Part shown: positions 19,533-29,753 of the stretch, piece by piece | Position numbering within the stretch: position 1 is the first letter of the stretch | Layout: every line of letters begins with the position of its first letter | Origin: an uncultured Candidatus Altimarinota bacterium | Lineage (GTDB): Bacteria; Patescibacteriota; Gracilibacteria; BD1-5; UBA6164 | DNA length: 32,748 bases | Assembly: GCA_938015455.1 (NCBI GenBank) | Contig: CALLPL010000011.1 | Span: forward strand, 1 to 32,748 | Direction: 5' to 3' | Program-made: the position numbers and the translations under genes | Notes under the pieces: model-generated | What the model saw: the letters and a program-made list of their open reading frames with translations, nothing else | The model's database searches: none | What the model was told of the DNA's origin: nothing

Positions 19533-20222
19533 TTATTTTCAAAAGTTACGCTTTGCTCACTGAAAAAAATCTATCACAGAATCTAACTCATCTTCATCAA
19601 ATTCAGGCCATTTTTTTTCAGTAAAATAATATTCACTGTAGGCACTATCGTAGAGAAGGTATCCTGAATGACGTACATCTCATCCGGTCCGTACTATAAT
19701 GTCAGGAACAGGGAGTATTGCTGTATCTAAATATGTTCGAAATACCTCAGGAGTAAGTGAATCCGGATCTATTCAATCAGCTATAATTTTCTTTGTGGCC
19801 CTCACTATTTCATCTTGTCCTCAATATACCAGTGCTACAGTCAGGATTATTCAGGTATTCTCTGATGTCTCCTGCTTTGCCTCTCTAAGTATTTTCTGAG
19901 ACTCTTCAGGGAGTTTTGAGATGTCTCCTATCATTTCTAACTTTACCTGCTCCTTCATAAACTCTGGAATGAGCTTTGGAACTTGTCCTATGAGCCGGAT
20001 AATTCATTTTACTTCGTCTTCAGGACGTTTTTTGAGATTTTCTGTAGAGAGAGCCCAGAGAGTGAGGTATTTCACTCCTTTATCATTTGCAAGCCTTGTT
20101 ATTTTCTTCACATTATCAAAACCTGCTTTATGCCCAAATATAGAGGGCATAAAACGCTCTTTTGCCCAGCGACGGTTCCCATCCATTATGATAGCCAGGT
20201 GATTAAGGTGCTTTTTATCCAT
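19533..20222 (-). CDS. uppS: undecaprenyl (isoprenyl) diphosphate synthase, cis-type
   Basis: 229 aa. Extends farnesyl diphosphate with cis isoprene units to the C55 carrier lipid used for peptidoglycan. Visible: [15 protein letters not shown] (9-23), [27 protein letters not shown], and the C-terminal [19 protein letters not shown] then [14 protein letters not shown]. The conserved IPP-binding Arg of RTGGD is encoded by CGG and the following Gly pair by GGA-UGA, good evidence for both codon meanings. It lies between the ABC exporter (28 nt) and ispA (4 nt) in the secF operon. Confidence 0.97.
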
Positions 20223-20250
20223 AATGGGCAGGATTATAAGAAGATTTTCA

Positions 20251-21990
20251 CTATCACAAAATTAACTTTTCCGGATTTGCTAGATCATAAAACTTCTTTT
20301 GCTTCTTCATAAGTTCTTTATAGCTCCCAGATTCCACGACTCTTCATGCCTCGAGAACATATATGACATCAGCATGCTGTATGGTTGAGAGTCTATGAGC
20401 TATGATAATACTTGTTTTTCCTTTCATGAGTCTATCAAGTGACTTCTGAATAAGTTTCTCTGTTCTATTATCCAAAGCTGAGGTAGCTTCATCAAGCAGA
20501 AGTATTTCAGGATTTTTTAAAAAGAGTCGCGCTATAGAGATACGTTGTTTCTCTCCACCAGAGAGTTTGAGTCCTCTCTCCCCTATTACGGTCTTAATAC
20601 CCTTTTCAAGATCAAATACAAAGTGTGCTTCAGCCTTTTTCAGAGCATCTTCTAGATCTTTCTTTGTAGCCCGGGGATTTGCAAACTTGAGATTTTCTTC
20701 AATTGAGAGGTTAAAGAGAGAATTATCTTGAGAGACTACTCCAATATGACTTCTGAGTGACGACTTTTTAAGCGTATTAACATTTACTCCATCAAGGAGT
20801 ATTTCTCCATCCTTTATGTCCCAGAATCTCAGGAGTAGACTTACTATAGTCGACTTCCCTGCTCCAGTATCCCCAACTAAAGCAATTTTTTGCCCTGGTT
20901 TAGCTTCGAGTTTAATATTTTTAAGAATGTTTTTTCATTCGAGATATCAAAAACTTACATTCTTAAATTCTATATTTCATTGAGGAATTTTAAGGTTTTT
21001 TCAGATATCTAACTCTTCCATAATTACTTGTCATAAATCATTATCTAGTCTTTTAGCTTCGGTAATTTGTTTAACAGAGGTCCTTAAATCTCTTGTCATA
21101 GCAGAAAGAGGAAAATAAATCCAATCCACGTAAGCAAAAATAATAAATAGTTCCCCAAGAGATAAAGTTCATTGAGTTATAAAATATATTCAAGCTACAA
21201 GCACAAATATTCTGGTGAACATTACAATAAATAATCCATATATTTCAGAAATATTCCAGTATCTATTCAATCGCATCTGTTCTTCATATGTGGAATCAGT
21301 AAGCTCAGTAATTTCTTTCCTAAACTTTGATTGGAGAGTGAGTGTTTTGAAAAGCGAAAAATTAGACATAGCATTTCCAACTATATTAAATATAGCCTCC
21401 CACTTTTGGGAAAGCTTATCTTGTTTTTTAGCAGTGATCTGGACAAATACAAATCATAACCCAATCATTACAGGAAGAAGACTGAGTACTATTAATGCCA
21501 TCCTAATATCAATATATAAGAGAACAGTGACAGCTGTTAATACTTGAATAGTATAAAAGATATATTGTTCGAAAAAAGAAAAAAAGAAGAATAGAACATT
21601 CTCAGTACCTCTATCAATAAGCTTATAGATACTTCAAATCTTTTTTCATAAATACTCTCAAATAGTCATATCAAGAGTTTTCTCACAATAAGACTTTATA
21701 GTTTCCTTGTAATTTATGAGGAGAGGTCGAGTTATAATTTCCTGTCATATATAATATCTTAAAAAAGCTCATAAGAAAGAATAAAGCAACCACACTCAAG
21801 TGATATAAGTGATTGTATCAAAATTAAATACTTGGGTTTGATAATATTTCTCTAGCTCACTTATAATCTTTCAAAAAAATAATGGCTGAAGCGTCATGTA
21901 TATTGAGATGAATACGACTGAAAAAAACATGAGGTAGTATTTCCTACTTCATATATTATCTCTGAGTTGTTCTAAGAGTTTTTTAAGCAC
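20251..21990 (-). CDS. ABC exporter, fused membrane and ATPase domains (1)
   Basis: 579 aa, GUG start (UAA three codons upstream leaves no AUG). The N-terminal part (about 20-320) holds six membrane helices of the type I exporter fold. The ATPase domain shows GDTGAGKST (Walker A, near 375), the Q-loop VSQDNSLF, the signature [20 protein letters not shown] (Walker B) and IAHRLST (H-loop). It works as a homodimer or heterodimer and exports lipids, peptides or drugs; the substrate cannot be told. UGA is used for many membrane-domain glycines. It begins 9 nt after secF and is followed by uppS, so it might move lipid-linked cell-envelope material. A second exporter of exactly the same length lies at 26872-28611. 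Confidence 0.93.
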
Positions 21991-21999
21991 AATAGTTTT

Positions 22000-23010
22000 T
22001 TACACAACCATCTTATCTTCCTCAGATAATTCATCTTTGGGGATATATTCACTGAGAGCTGTTTTTCTGTGAAGCTCATAGAGGAGTGGTGAGGCAATGA
22101 ATATAGAGGAGAATGTTCCGATAATCGTCCCAAATATCATAGCAAGAGTAAATCCTCCAATACTATCTGGTCAAAAGACGAGAATACACACAAGGACAAA
22201 GGCAAGAGTGAGACTGGTGTAGATACTACGAGTAAGAGATTCTGAGACTGAGAGTTGTATTATCTCATCAAGTTCTTTTCATTTTCATCAAAACTCCCTG
22301 AGATTTGATCTAATCCTATCGAATATAACTATGGTATCATTGATCGAGTATCATAAAATTGTGAGAAGCGCTGTAATAAAAAACGTGTCTATTTGAAACT
22401 GTGGAAAGAAGCTCGAAGTAAGTATGTAGAGTCCTGTTGATATAATCACATCATGAAAGAGTGTTATAATAGTTATCAGAGCAAAGCTGAAAGAGCTAAT
22501 CCCAGAAACGGTTCCAGAAAATGTATAGGCTATATACATAGCTATTCAGGCTATAGCTATAAGTAGAGTAATCCTTGCTGTATTTCTAATATAGTCACCA
22601 AAACTTGCACCTATGTTTGTGTATTTTGTGAGTTCAATATCTCACAGAGCACTATATTTTTCCTGCACTGAATCTCTAAATGCAACCTTGTATGTTTCTA
22701 TTTCTGATTCTGAGAGATCTCTTATGAATCAAGCCTCGACTACAAAACTATCTTCTCCTGTAATTTTATAGACATTAACGGTATTAATAACATTCTCTGA
22801 TGCGTTAATCCCCGCTGCAATATCTTGCGCTAGAGTTCATAATCAATCTTTAGAGAATTCATAGTCTGAGTAACGAAACTCACTCTGTGTTCCTCCCGTC
22901 ATATCTATTCAAAGATTAAGGTTTCCAAAAAGGATCATTCCAAGTGAGACAAGAGCAAGAAATCAAGAAAGAGCAAAAAACATATACCGTTTCGCAAGTA
23001 CCTGAAGCAT
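22000..23010 (-). CDS. secF: protein translocase subunit SecF
   Basis: 336 aa. SecDF uses the proton gradient to help pull proteins through SecYEG. A first membrane helix (10-28) is followed by GIDMTGGTQSEF (34-45, the SecD/SecF signature), a periplasmic domain to about 150, then five helices with YTFSGTVSGISSFSF, TLFHDVIISTGLY, LTILGYSINDTIVIFDRIR (near 230, the conserved DTIVIxDRIRE-type loop) and SESLTRSIYTSLT. All match SecF. secD usually lies just upstream, but here the upstream neighbour is the divergent DedA gene, so secD must be elsewhere. It is the first gene of the secF-ABC-uppS-ispA operon. The minus-strand TATAAA near 23023 may belong to its promoter. Confidence 0.96.
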
Positions 23011-23106
23011 AAAAAAGTATTTATAAAATATGGCAAGAGTCTACGAGAAAACAGGAGAAAATCAAAATAAACTTGCGAGATAAAAAAACACCGGTAAAGT
23101 CTGCCC

Positions 23107-23859
23107 ATGACTATAAAAAAACTTGTTCACTACATCATACTTGCTCTACTTATAGCAATGTTTCTCTTCATTCTCGTTTCTCTGTTTAATCCTGAGATTC
23201 TTACTCCTATTATCGATTGGATAAAGGTTCAGGTAGAAGCACTTGGCAGATGGAACATACTCTTAGCTTTTATCTCAGCGCTCGTAGAATCCCTTCCAAT
23301 TATTGGGACTATAGTTCCTGGTCAAGTAATTCTCCTCTCAGTAGGAGGCTTTTATGGATGACTATGAACAAGCCAATTTATATCAGTTCTCATAGCAGCA
23401 ATATCTGGATCGGTTGTATCAAACGCTATCTGATATTACCTAGGAAAATATTATGGAGAGAGCTTCTTTGAAAGTTATGGAATATGGGTCGGGATAGAAA
23501 AGACAGAACTCAAATATCTCAAAAAATGAGTAAATACCTGGTGACCTTGGGGAATAATTCTCTCAAAGTTTCATCCACATGCCAGGGCTTTTCTCCCATT
23601 CATCGCTGGAAGTATGGGCTTTCTGAAGGCTAAATTTTGGATTTACAACATCATAGCATCTACTCTTTGGGCAGCCGTATTTATCACCATTGGAATATTC
23701 TTTGCCGAACACTACGAAGCGATAGTGAAATACATTTGATATATTCTCCTTGGTATCATGCTCCTAGTACTTGCCTACATGTGGAAGTTCAAAAAAGAAA
23801 AACTTGTTGCGTACTGGCAAGAAAAAAATAGAGAAATGGAAGCAAAATATAAAAAATAG
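23107..23859 (+). CDS. DedA-family membrane protein
   Basis: 250 aa. DedA/SNARE-associated proteins are membrane transporters or scramblases; some recycle undecaprenyl phosphate or phosphatidylethanolamine. Features: a first helix (8-30), ALVESLPIIGTIVPGQVILL (57-77, with the family E and the P-G of the re-entrant loop), the GGFYGGLGTSQ loop, SGSVVSNAIGYYLGKYYGE, then the FHPHARAFLPFIAGSMGF motif near 157-174 (the usual FRFIPGxRT.xxxxAGxxxM), and two further helices with a basic tail. UGA is used for Gly in GGLGT, NAIGYY and elsewhere. First gene of a row with three YgjV-like proteins. Confidence 0.9.
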
Positions 23860-23862
23860 TTA

Positions 23863-24390
23863 ATGGACATATTTACTACAGAAATAATATGACAGGCAAT
23901 AGGTTTTATAGCACTATTCTTTGTCTTTTTAGCTTTTAAGGAAACCAATGATAGAAAGCTTATTGTCTATCTCGCTATAGGTTCTGGTATTTGGGGAATA
24001 CACTTTTCGCTTATATGACTCATTGCTGCTGCTGCTGTAAATTTCTTCGACGTTGGAAAAAATCTTATTTGACTCAAGTATGAAAAAAATAATTACTGGG
24101 TTAGTTTTTTTATTGTAAGTTATCTCATTATTTGAATATTTACTTATAACCATACTTGAAATATAGCTTCATTTCTCCCTACGCTTTCTTCTATTATATG
24201 AGCAGTAGCTGTGTTCTGGTTTCGGTGAATACCTCTTAGACTTCTTCTCTTATCAACACTTTGAATCTGGCTTATCTATAATCTCATTGGTGGGTCATAT
24301 GCTTGAATAGCTTCTGATATAGCGCTCACTTGAGCTACGCTTTATGGTATATATAAACTCAAATATAATCCTGAAAAATCGTCTTCATAG
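23863..24390 (+). CDS. YgjV-like membrane protein (tandem copy 1)
   Basis: 175 aa with about six membrane helices. YgjV (Imp-YgjV) is an inner-membrane family of unknown function. Family-like features: GQAIGFIALFFVFLAFKETN at the start, the GSGIWGIHFSLIG segment (compare WLAHF and WGAHF in copies 2 and 3), a middle LPTLSSIIGAVAVFWFRGIPLRLLLL and a late WLIYNLIGGSYAGIASDIAL. These recur at equivalent places in the two next genes, which shows tandem duplication. It starts 3 nt after dedA, so it is co-transcribed with it. UGA-Gly is heavily used. Confidence 0.8.
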
Positions 24391-24420
24391 AGGTAAAATA
24401 TAAGATCTTCAAAAAAAGTT

Positions 24421-24448
24421 TTGGAGAAATCTGAAACTGTTCTATACT
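24421..24448 (+). promoter_or_regulatory. promoter of YgjV-like copy 2
   Basis: TTGGAG and TATACT are separated by 16 nt, giving a leader of about 26 nt. It lies in the 90-nt gap between copies 1 and 2. No terminator is seen in the gap. Confidence 0.45.
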
Positions 24449-24480
24449 CCGAGAAATTTACATAATAATTTCTTTCTGCA

Positions 24481-25125
24481 ATGACATTTTTGTTTCCTCT
24501 TTTTGAGAAAGGGGTTTCTTTATTTATGGAGAATCCACTTGGTCAAAGTCTTGGTTTTATTGCAATGTTTATCCTCTTTTATGGTTTCGCATTAAAAGAT
24601 GATAGACAAGTAGTAAAAGTTTTAATTGTTTCAAATATTTTTTGGTTAGCACACTTTCTCATGATTGATAATCTATGAGCCTTACTTGCTACAGCTATTG
24701 CCATGCTGCGTCTTTATCTCTCTCTCAAATACAAGGGGAGCATGAATGCTATGGCTTTTGTGACAATAGCCTGTCTTGTTTCAGGGATTATAGCTTATGA
24801 ACAGCCAGTATCAATTCTCCCTATTGTCTGAACAATAGCAGCTTCATACGGATTCTTCTTCCTTGAAAAAGTTCCCCTTCGTATGCTCCTCCTACTCGTA
24901 TCATCTATGTGGCTCGTATACCACCTCGAAACTGGTTCTATATCAGGAGTTATTAATGAAATAATCGTTACTATTACCCTGCTTATAACTATCTATAGAT
25001 TCAATTATAGTGAAGAAAAGTCTATCTATCTCAAAAATAGTATTAAAAATATCCTCAAAAAGAGGCCACGACGTGTTGATTTGTGACGATATATGTATTT
25101 AAGAGATTCTAATAGATTTAAATAG
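24481..25125 (+). CDS. YgjV-like membrane protein (tandem copy 2)
   Basis: 214 aa, about six membrane helices. It repeats the layout of its neighbours: GQSLGFIAMFILFYGFALKDD, NIFWLAHFLMIDNLGALLA, an SILPIVGTIAASYGFFFLEK core and MWLVYHLETGSISGVINEII. The tail is basic (KNILKKRPRRVDLGRYMYL), which is longer than copy 1 and aligns with the tail of copy 3 up to the position of the UGA that copy 3 now reads through. The start (AUG) is preceded by a promoter but no Shine-Dalgarno sequence. Internal Met at residue 16 is an alternative start. Confidence 0.8.
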
Positions 25126-25133
25126 ATTCATAT

Positions 25134-25162
25134 TTGACAAATTAACTAATTAATGATTTAAT
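25134..25162 (+). promoter_or_regulatory. promoter of YgjV-like copy 3
   Basis: A perfect TTGACA is followed after 17 nt by TTTAAT, leaving a leader of about 24 nt before the AUG at 25193. The region is almost pure A and T. Confidence 0.55.
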
Positions 25163-25192
25163 TATATTAATAATAATTAATTTATCACAGTT

Positions 25193-25987
25193 ATGTTTAT
25201 TGTAGAGTATCTCAGCTACTTTATAGAGTATATCCTCAGAGATCCTTTCACGCAAGTAACAGGATTCATGGGTATGGCTGTAATTCTCACAGCATATTTT
25301 CAAAAAGAAGACTGTAATGTTAAAAAACTCATGATCTTATCTTCATTTTTTTGGGGAGCACACTTCTACCTTTTAGGTATGTATTCAGGTCTTGCTGCGA
25401 TTATTATCTGGGTTGTTCGTATTTTCTTTTCGATGAAGTGGCAAAAAAGCAAAAATGCTTTTTCTGCAATTATAGTCATCACTCTTGTGACTTGATATTT
25501 TACCTATGACTGATTTATGTCACTTCTGCCTATTGTCACTTCCCTGACCTGAGCATACGCATTCTTCTTTCTTGAGAAAATAAAACTTCGTGTTGTTATG
25601 CTCTTTAACTCTGCTACGTGGCTTATATATAATGGTTTTATATGATCTGTGAGTTGAGTGCTCAATGAGAGTTTTGCACAGATTATCCTCATAATGACTA
25701 TATACCGGATGATGCATCCAGAATGAGGCAGTCATTACTATGTAAATAAAGTTCGTGATATCCTTTGGAAAACGAGCCATCCTGACTATGATAGGTTCAT
25801 CTTTATTCGGGACAAGGTGTCCTGCTACCGAAATAGTATATGAACGAACTTCCAAAAGATCTTGCACTACGACTTGAGAGCATATTTCTGAAACCAGAAA
25901 TGAAAACTATCAAATCTGCATTTACTCAGGAAAAAAGAGCCGTGAGTTTTAGAGTGAACACTCAAAAGTCTTCATGTGAAGAAATAG
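25193..25987 (+). CDS. YgjV-like membrane protein (tandem copy 3) with read-through C-terminal extension
   Basis: 264 aa under table 25. The first ~216 residues are a third YgjV copy: QVTGFMGMAVILTAYFQKED, FFWGAHFYLLGMYSGLAA, SLLPIVTSLTGAYAFFFLEK, TWLIYNGFIGSVSGVLNESF, and a basic tail ending RFIFIRDKVSCYRNSI. The next codon is UGA at 25841, which forms an ATGA stop-start overlap with the rsmB-like gene. Because UGA is Gly here, translation runs 48 residues further to UAG at 25985, in a different frame over the start of that gene (148-nt overlap). The extension is basic and has no visible domain. Copy 2 ends close to the equivalent of the UGA, which suggests the extension arose through recoding. 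Confidence 0.78.
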
Positions 25988-26889
25988 AACAAGCTTTAGA
26001 AAAGTATTCTCTTACCTACACAAAACTAGTTTTTCCAGAAAACTGCTATCTTCTTGATAGCAGTTTTTCTGAATCTGATCTCTGGAAACTTCGGATATAT
26101 AAGGATTGAAAGATATATCTTCAGAGTATCTCAAGTCAAGTTCCTGTACACTTTTTCTCAGACCTCTCTCAAGTCTCTCCTTCTAAAGGAGAGATGAAAT
26201 CTCCAATACGTATTTTAGATGCTACAGCTGCACCGTGAGGGAAAACTTCGCAACTTGCTTCGCTCTATCCTGATTCCGAAATCTTTGCCTTTGAATCATC
26301 AAAGGTACGCTGTGATAAGATGTTATATAATCTTCAGAAACAATGAATTCAAACTCAAGGAGGGAGTTCTCTTCTAAATTCTGAGTCATCACCACAGTGA
26401 GAGAGAAGAGTAACATGTATACATGATGATATAGCAAATATTTGAAAATATATCACACAGGAGGCTTATTTTGATCTCATTCTCGTAGATGCACCTTGTA
26501 GCAGCGAGTGATCAATATCGCTTCACGATACAAAGTTCTTAGAAAATTGGGATATATCTCATGTAAAGAAAAATTATCGGAGACAAAAAGCAATTTGCGA
26601 TAGCGTAGTACCCTACCTTAAGGATGCTTGAGAAATGATATATTGTACCTGTACTCTTGCTCCAGAGGAAAACGAAGCTGTTGTTCATTATTTGCTTTGT
26701 CATTACCCTGAACTCACTCTAGATTCTGTGAGTACTCCAAAAAATAAATACATCAAAACGAAGGCAGCTCTCAGCTCTTTTGAATGACATCCATTTAAGA
26801 AAGAGGTTTCAGAAAACTGTCTGAGGATTATTCCCAGTGAATACTCTGAAGGGTTTTTTATTGCAAAGCTTCTAAAAACCGCTCTGTAA
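25840..26889 (+). CDS. RsmB/NSUN-type RNA m5C methyltransferase
   Basis: 349 aa. SAM-dependent cytosine-C5 methyltransferase acting on rRNA or tRNA. Visible: an N-terminal RVNTQ segment as in the N1 domain, SAM motif I DATAAPGGKTSQLASLY near 128-144, DLILVDAPCSSEGSI with the motif IV Cys near 214, and the motif VI nucleophile in YCTCTLAPEENE near 270. A C-terminal LRIIPSEYSEGFFIAKL closes the fold, as in the family. UGA codes the second Gly of PGGK. There is no NusB-like N-terminal domain, so RsmF/NSUN6-like target choice is also possible. The start overlaps YgjV copy 3. The last 18 bases overlap the convergent ABC exporter gene. Confidence 0.92.
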
Positions 26890-28611
26890 ATCAAGCATCT
26901 GCTTGTAGTACCCCTTCTTTCTAATGAGAGAGGTGTGCGTTCCTCTTTCAATTACTTCTCCAGCTTCAATCACTATTATATCATCTGCATGCTTTACAGT
27001 CTGAAGTCTGTGAGCAATAATTATAACCGTTCTCCCTTTAAAGAGATTGTGCATCGCCTCGGTGATTTTTTGTTCAGATATGCTATCTAGAGCACTCGTA
27101 GGTTCATCAAGAATAATAATTTTTGGGTCTTTGAGAAATATCTTTGCGATAGCAAGACGCTGCTTTTGGCCTCAGCTGAGTTTCACTCACCTCTCTCCTA
27201 TCTCCGTTTCCAATTCATCTGGGAGGTCATAAATGAATTCACAGTGTGCGCTCTCAATTATTTCTTTAATTTTCTTTTTGCTTGGGCTTCAGTTCACAGC
27301 GTAGAGAAGGTTTTCTATAACTGTTCCATCAAAGACAGAAGGTTCCTGAGTCAGATATCCTATATCCTGATAGTAGCTCTTTAGAGAGACTTCTGAAAGA
27401 TTCTGCTTATCTACTATGATATCTCCACTATCTTGTTTAATATATCAAGAGATAAGCTTTACAAGTGTTGATTTCCCTCCTCAACTTGGGCCCACGAGAG
27501 CTGTTATCTGCTTTCACTTTAGGTCAAGAGAAAGGTCTTTGAAAATAGGATTTTCTGGAGTGTAGCCGTAAGTAATATCTTTGAGTTTTATCTCTCACCT
27601 AGTATGCTTAAAGGTAGTTCCCTCTTCGTAACCCTCTGTTTTCGGGGTAGAATCAAGGAAATCCCAAAGTGATTCTACCATTGCAAACTCTTTCGTAAAA
27701 TTCTTAAAGAAATCTATAAAATTCATAACTGTTTTCTCGAGTATGAGCATAATAGCAAAAACTCAAACAAACGTCGCAATAGAGATACTTCAAGAGAAAA
27801 TTTGCAGAGATATGTAGTAAAGAAATCATATCTTTAAAAGTACTAAAAGAAAATATGGTCCATGGTAAAATGCATGGAAATATGGAGACATTCGAAGATT
27901 ATATTTCTTAGAAATATCCATATATTTTGAAAGCCTTTCTTTTTCATCTTTCATATTATCTCCCTGCATTACCTCAAACTTACTCATGATAAGTCGCACT
28001 AGGTGTTTTGTGTGCAAATGAACCTGCTCATTTCTTTTTTTACGAAGCCCAATCATCCTATCATTCATAATAGATGAAAAGATAAGTGATCATATGAATA
28101 TACACAGAAACAAAAGCGATCACAAAAGATGTATCGTTCATAGATAGTACAATGCTATTGCAAAACTAGCTATAAGTCATGACCCATTCCAAAGCATTCT
28201 GGTGAGCCCTGAAGCCCAAGTATCTATTCATTTATCTATAATAGAAATTGCTTTACCTGTTCCTATCTTTTCAGTAAGTGTGTTATCTAACTGAATATAT
28301 TTTGATATATACCTATTTCATAAAAGCTTATGTATTTCTGGATCCATTCAAAACCATCACCAAAAGTAGGTTCCACCATGAACTAATTCATATAATATCA
28401 CATAGACTAAGTAATACATGAGTAAATCCATACTCCGATCACTATTTCCTGATTCAATAGAAAAAACAATTTTTTGAGCAAATAGTACATGAATAAATGG
28501 GGTTGTCCATGATAGCACTCACTTAAAAACCTGCTGAAATGAATAAAACTTTGCCTCTCTTACAGGTTCTAAAAATCGAATAACAGATGATAGTAAGTTT
28601 TGTTTAGACAT
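26872..28611 (-). CDS. ABC exporter, fused membrane and ATPase domains (2)
   Basis: 579 aa. Membrane domain at about 20-320 with six helices, including a Trp/Gly-rich helix (TYFWGWFGMDPEIHK). ATPase domain: GPSGGGKSTL (Walker A near 378), LTQEPSVF (Q-loop), VKLSGGQKQRLAIA (signature, with Gly as UGA), IIILDEPTSALD and IAHRLQT. The H-loop and Walker B are intact, so it should hydrolyse ATP. The loop FGYTPEN-type strand before Walker A is TYGYTPENPIF. Substrate unknown. It stands alone between a bidirectional terminator upstream and the convergent methyltransferase gene, whose end it overlaps by 18 nt. It could pair with the other 579-aa exporter as a heterodimer, but they are not adjacent. Confidence 0.93.
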
Positions 28612-28655
28612 AAAAAAAGGCTATGATGAATATATTTCTATCATAACTTTTTTTT
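28612..28655. terminator. hairpin terminator after the patatin-like gene
   Basis: TATGAT and ATCATA (28622-28627, 28640-28645) pair around a 12-base loop, and the flanking A7 and T8 runs can extend the stem. On the minus strand it lies 15 nt past the patatin-like stop and ends in seven T. It sits directly before the ABC exporter start. Confidence 0.7.
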
Positions 28656-28669
28656 AGATTTTTTGAAGT

Positions 28670-29668
28670 TTATCCTCTTTTATCTGAACTTCTCCTCTCT
28701 TGCTCTAATACGTACTTAAATACATTTGGCATTTCTTGAACTTTTGACCTATGTTCTTCTTGAATACTTGCGCGATATGTAGAAAAATCTCAAGCAACAC
28801 TTTTTAGTTTACTTGTTCCTTCACTTACATAGAGATTTGAAACACAAGCTGCTTTCTCTAATTTCTCATTAACCTGTCAACATATCTCCTTATTTTCTTG
28901 TGTTGATACATAACTCGTGAATACTATTATTGATTCTCAATCTTGTACATGTTTCGCAAATTCTCACTGATAGTCAGAATAATTCCCATCTATTCAGAAG
29001 CTTTCTCATGAAAAATTAACTGGAGTTTTTCCATCAAAAGTAGAGGATGCATTTCACCCAGATGGTGTTGTATGTTCATTTGCCGTAAAAGTGGGTACTC
29101 ATGTAGTGTCATCTTCACTATCTGTTGCTGAGTACGTAATTATAAAATCAAAATGTTTGTAATCATCTTCATATCCAGGAAAAGGTTCATGTATTCAAAT
29201 TTTCTCATAGAAAGGTTGAAGATCCATTCAATTATCAAATACTCAAGATACAAATGATCAAATTACATCAAATATATCAGTGTCCTCTATAATCTTCGGG
29301 ACTTTTTTGGTAAAAACATCTATGAGAGAGTCCTTCATTGCATTTCTTAACTCGTTTTCATACCTAATATCATCTTCTCATCATGAACTTAGTTCAATAT
29401 CCTTAACACTATCACGTAATATATTTCAAATAAACGATCAAGCACTCGAACCAACTATAACTTTAGGAAGTGGATTATTTGGCTCTTCAAGATATGCAAC
29501 TAGTTGAGCTGCCATTGCTGCTCAAGCTCCGGGTCATCATCAATGTAGCATAAAAATAGGGCCTCATCAAGCTTCTTTGAGTCTCTCAGCTCATTCAATT
29601 GGAATTATAACTCTTTCTATAGGAGCTTCGTTACTCTCAATTGCACTAAGACTTTCTCAGTTTCACAT
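28670..29668 (-). CDS. patatin-like phospholipase/acyl hydrolase
   Basis: 332 aa, cytoplasmic-looking (no signal peptide). Patatin-like enzymes are Ser-Asp lipid acyl hydrolases. The oxyanion loop is LHGGGPGAGAAMAAQL (41-56), the nucleophile elbow VIVGSSAGSFIGNIL with Ser75 in GxSxG, and the second half has NASSTFDGKTPVNFSG then GIDGNYSD with the likely catalytic Asp227 (family DG[GA]), in the usual order ASS..P..DG. In the oxyanion loop HGGG is coded by three consecutive UGA codons (29534-29542). The second codon of the gene is also UGA. The GxR of the usual GGGxRG is replaced by GGGPGA, so this is a divergent member. Some bacterial patatins are virulence effectors, though nothing here shows export. 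Confidence 0.72.
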
Positions 29669-29722
29669 AAGCTATAGTTTAGATATATATAAATATATTC
29701 TAACATACTTATAGACGAGATA

Positions 29723-29752
29723 CAAAAAGAGCTATGAAGTTCGATTCATAGC
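29723..29752 (-). terminator. terminator downstream of ychF
   Basis: GCTATGAA and TTCATAGC (29731-29738, 29745-29752) form a perfect 8-bp stem with a 6-base loop, followed on the minus strand by TCTTTTTG. It ends the ychF transcript and isolates the patatin-like gene. Confidence 0.75.
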
Positions 29753-29753
29753 C

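Noticed and set aside
19921-20312. Open frames on the plus strand over uppS, ispA and the ABC exporter
   Set aside because: They lie antisense to strongly conserved genes and show no family motifs; they are shadows caused by codon bias of the true frame.
29731-29752. GTTCGATTC, a tRNA T-loop-like string
   Set aside because: It is the loop of a perfect hairpin followed by T-run on the minus strand; no acceptor, D or anticodon arms can be drawn around it, so it is a terminator.
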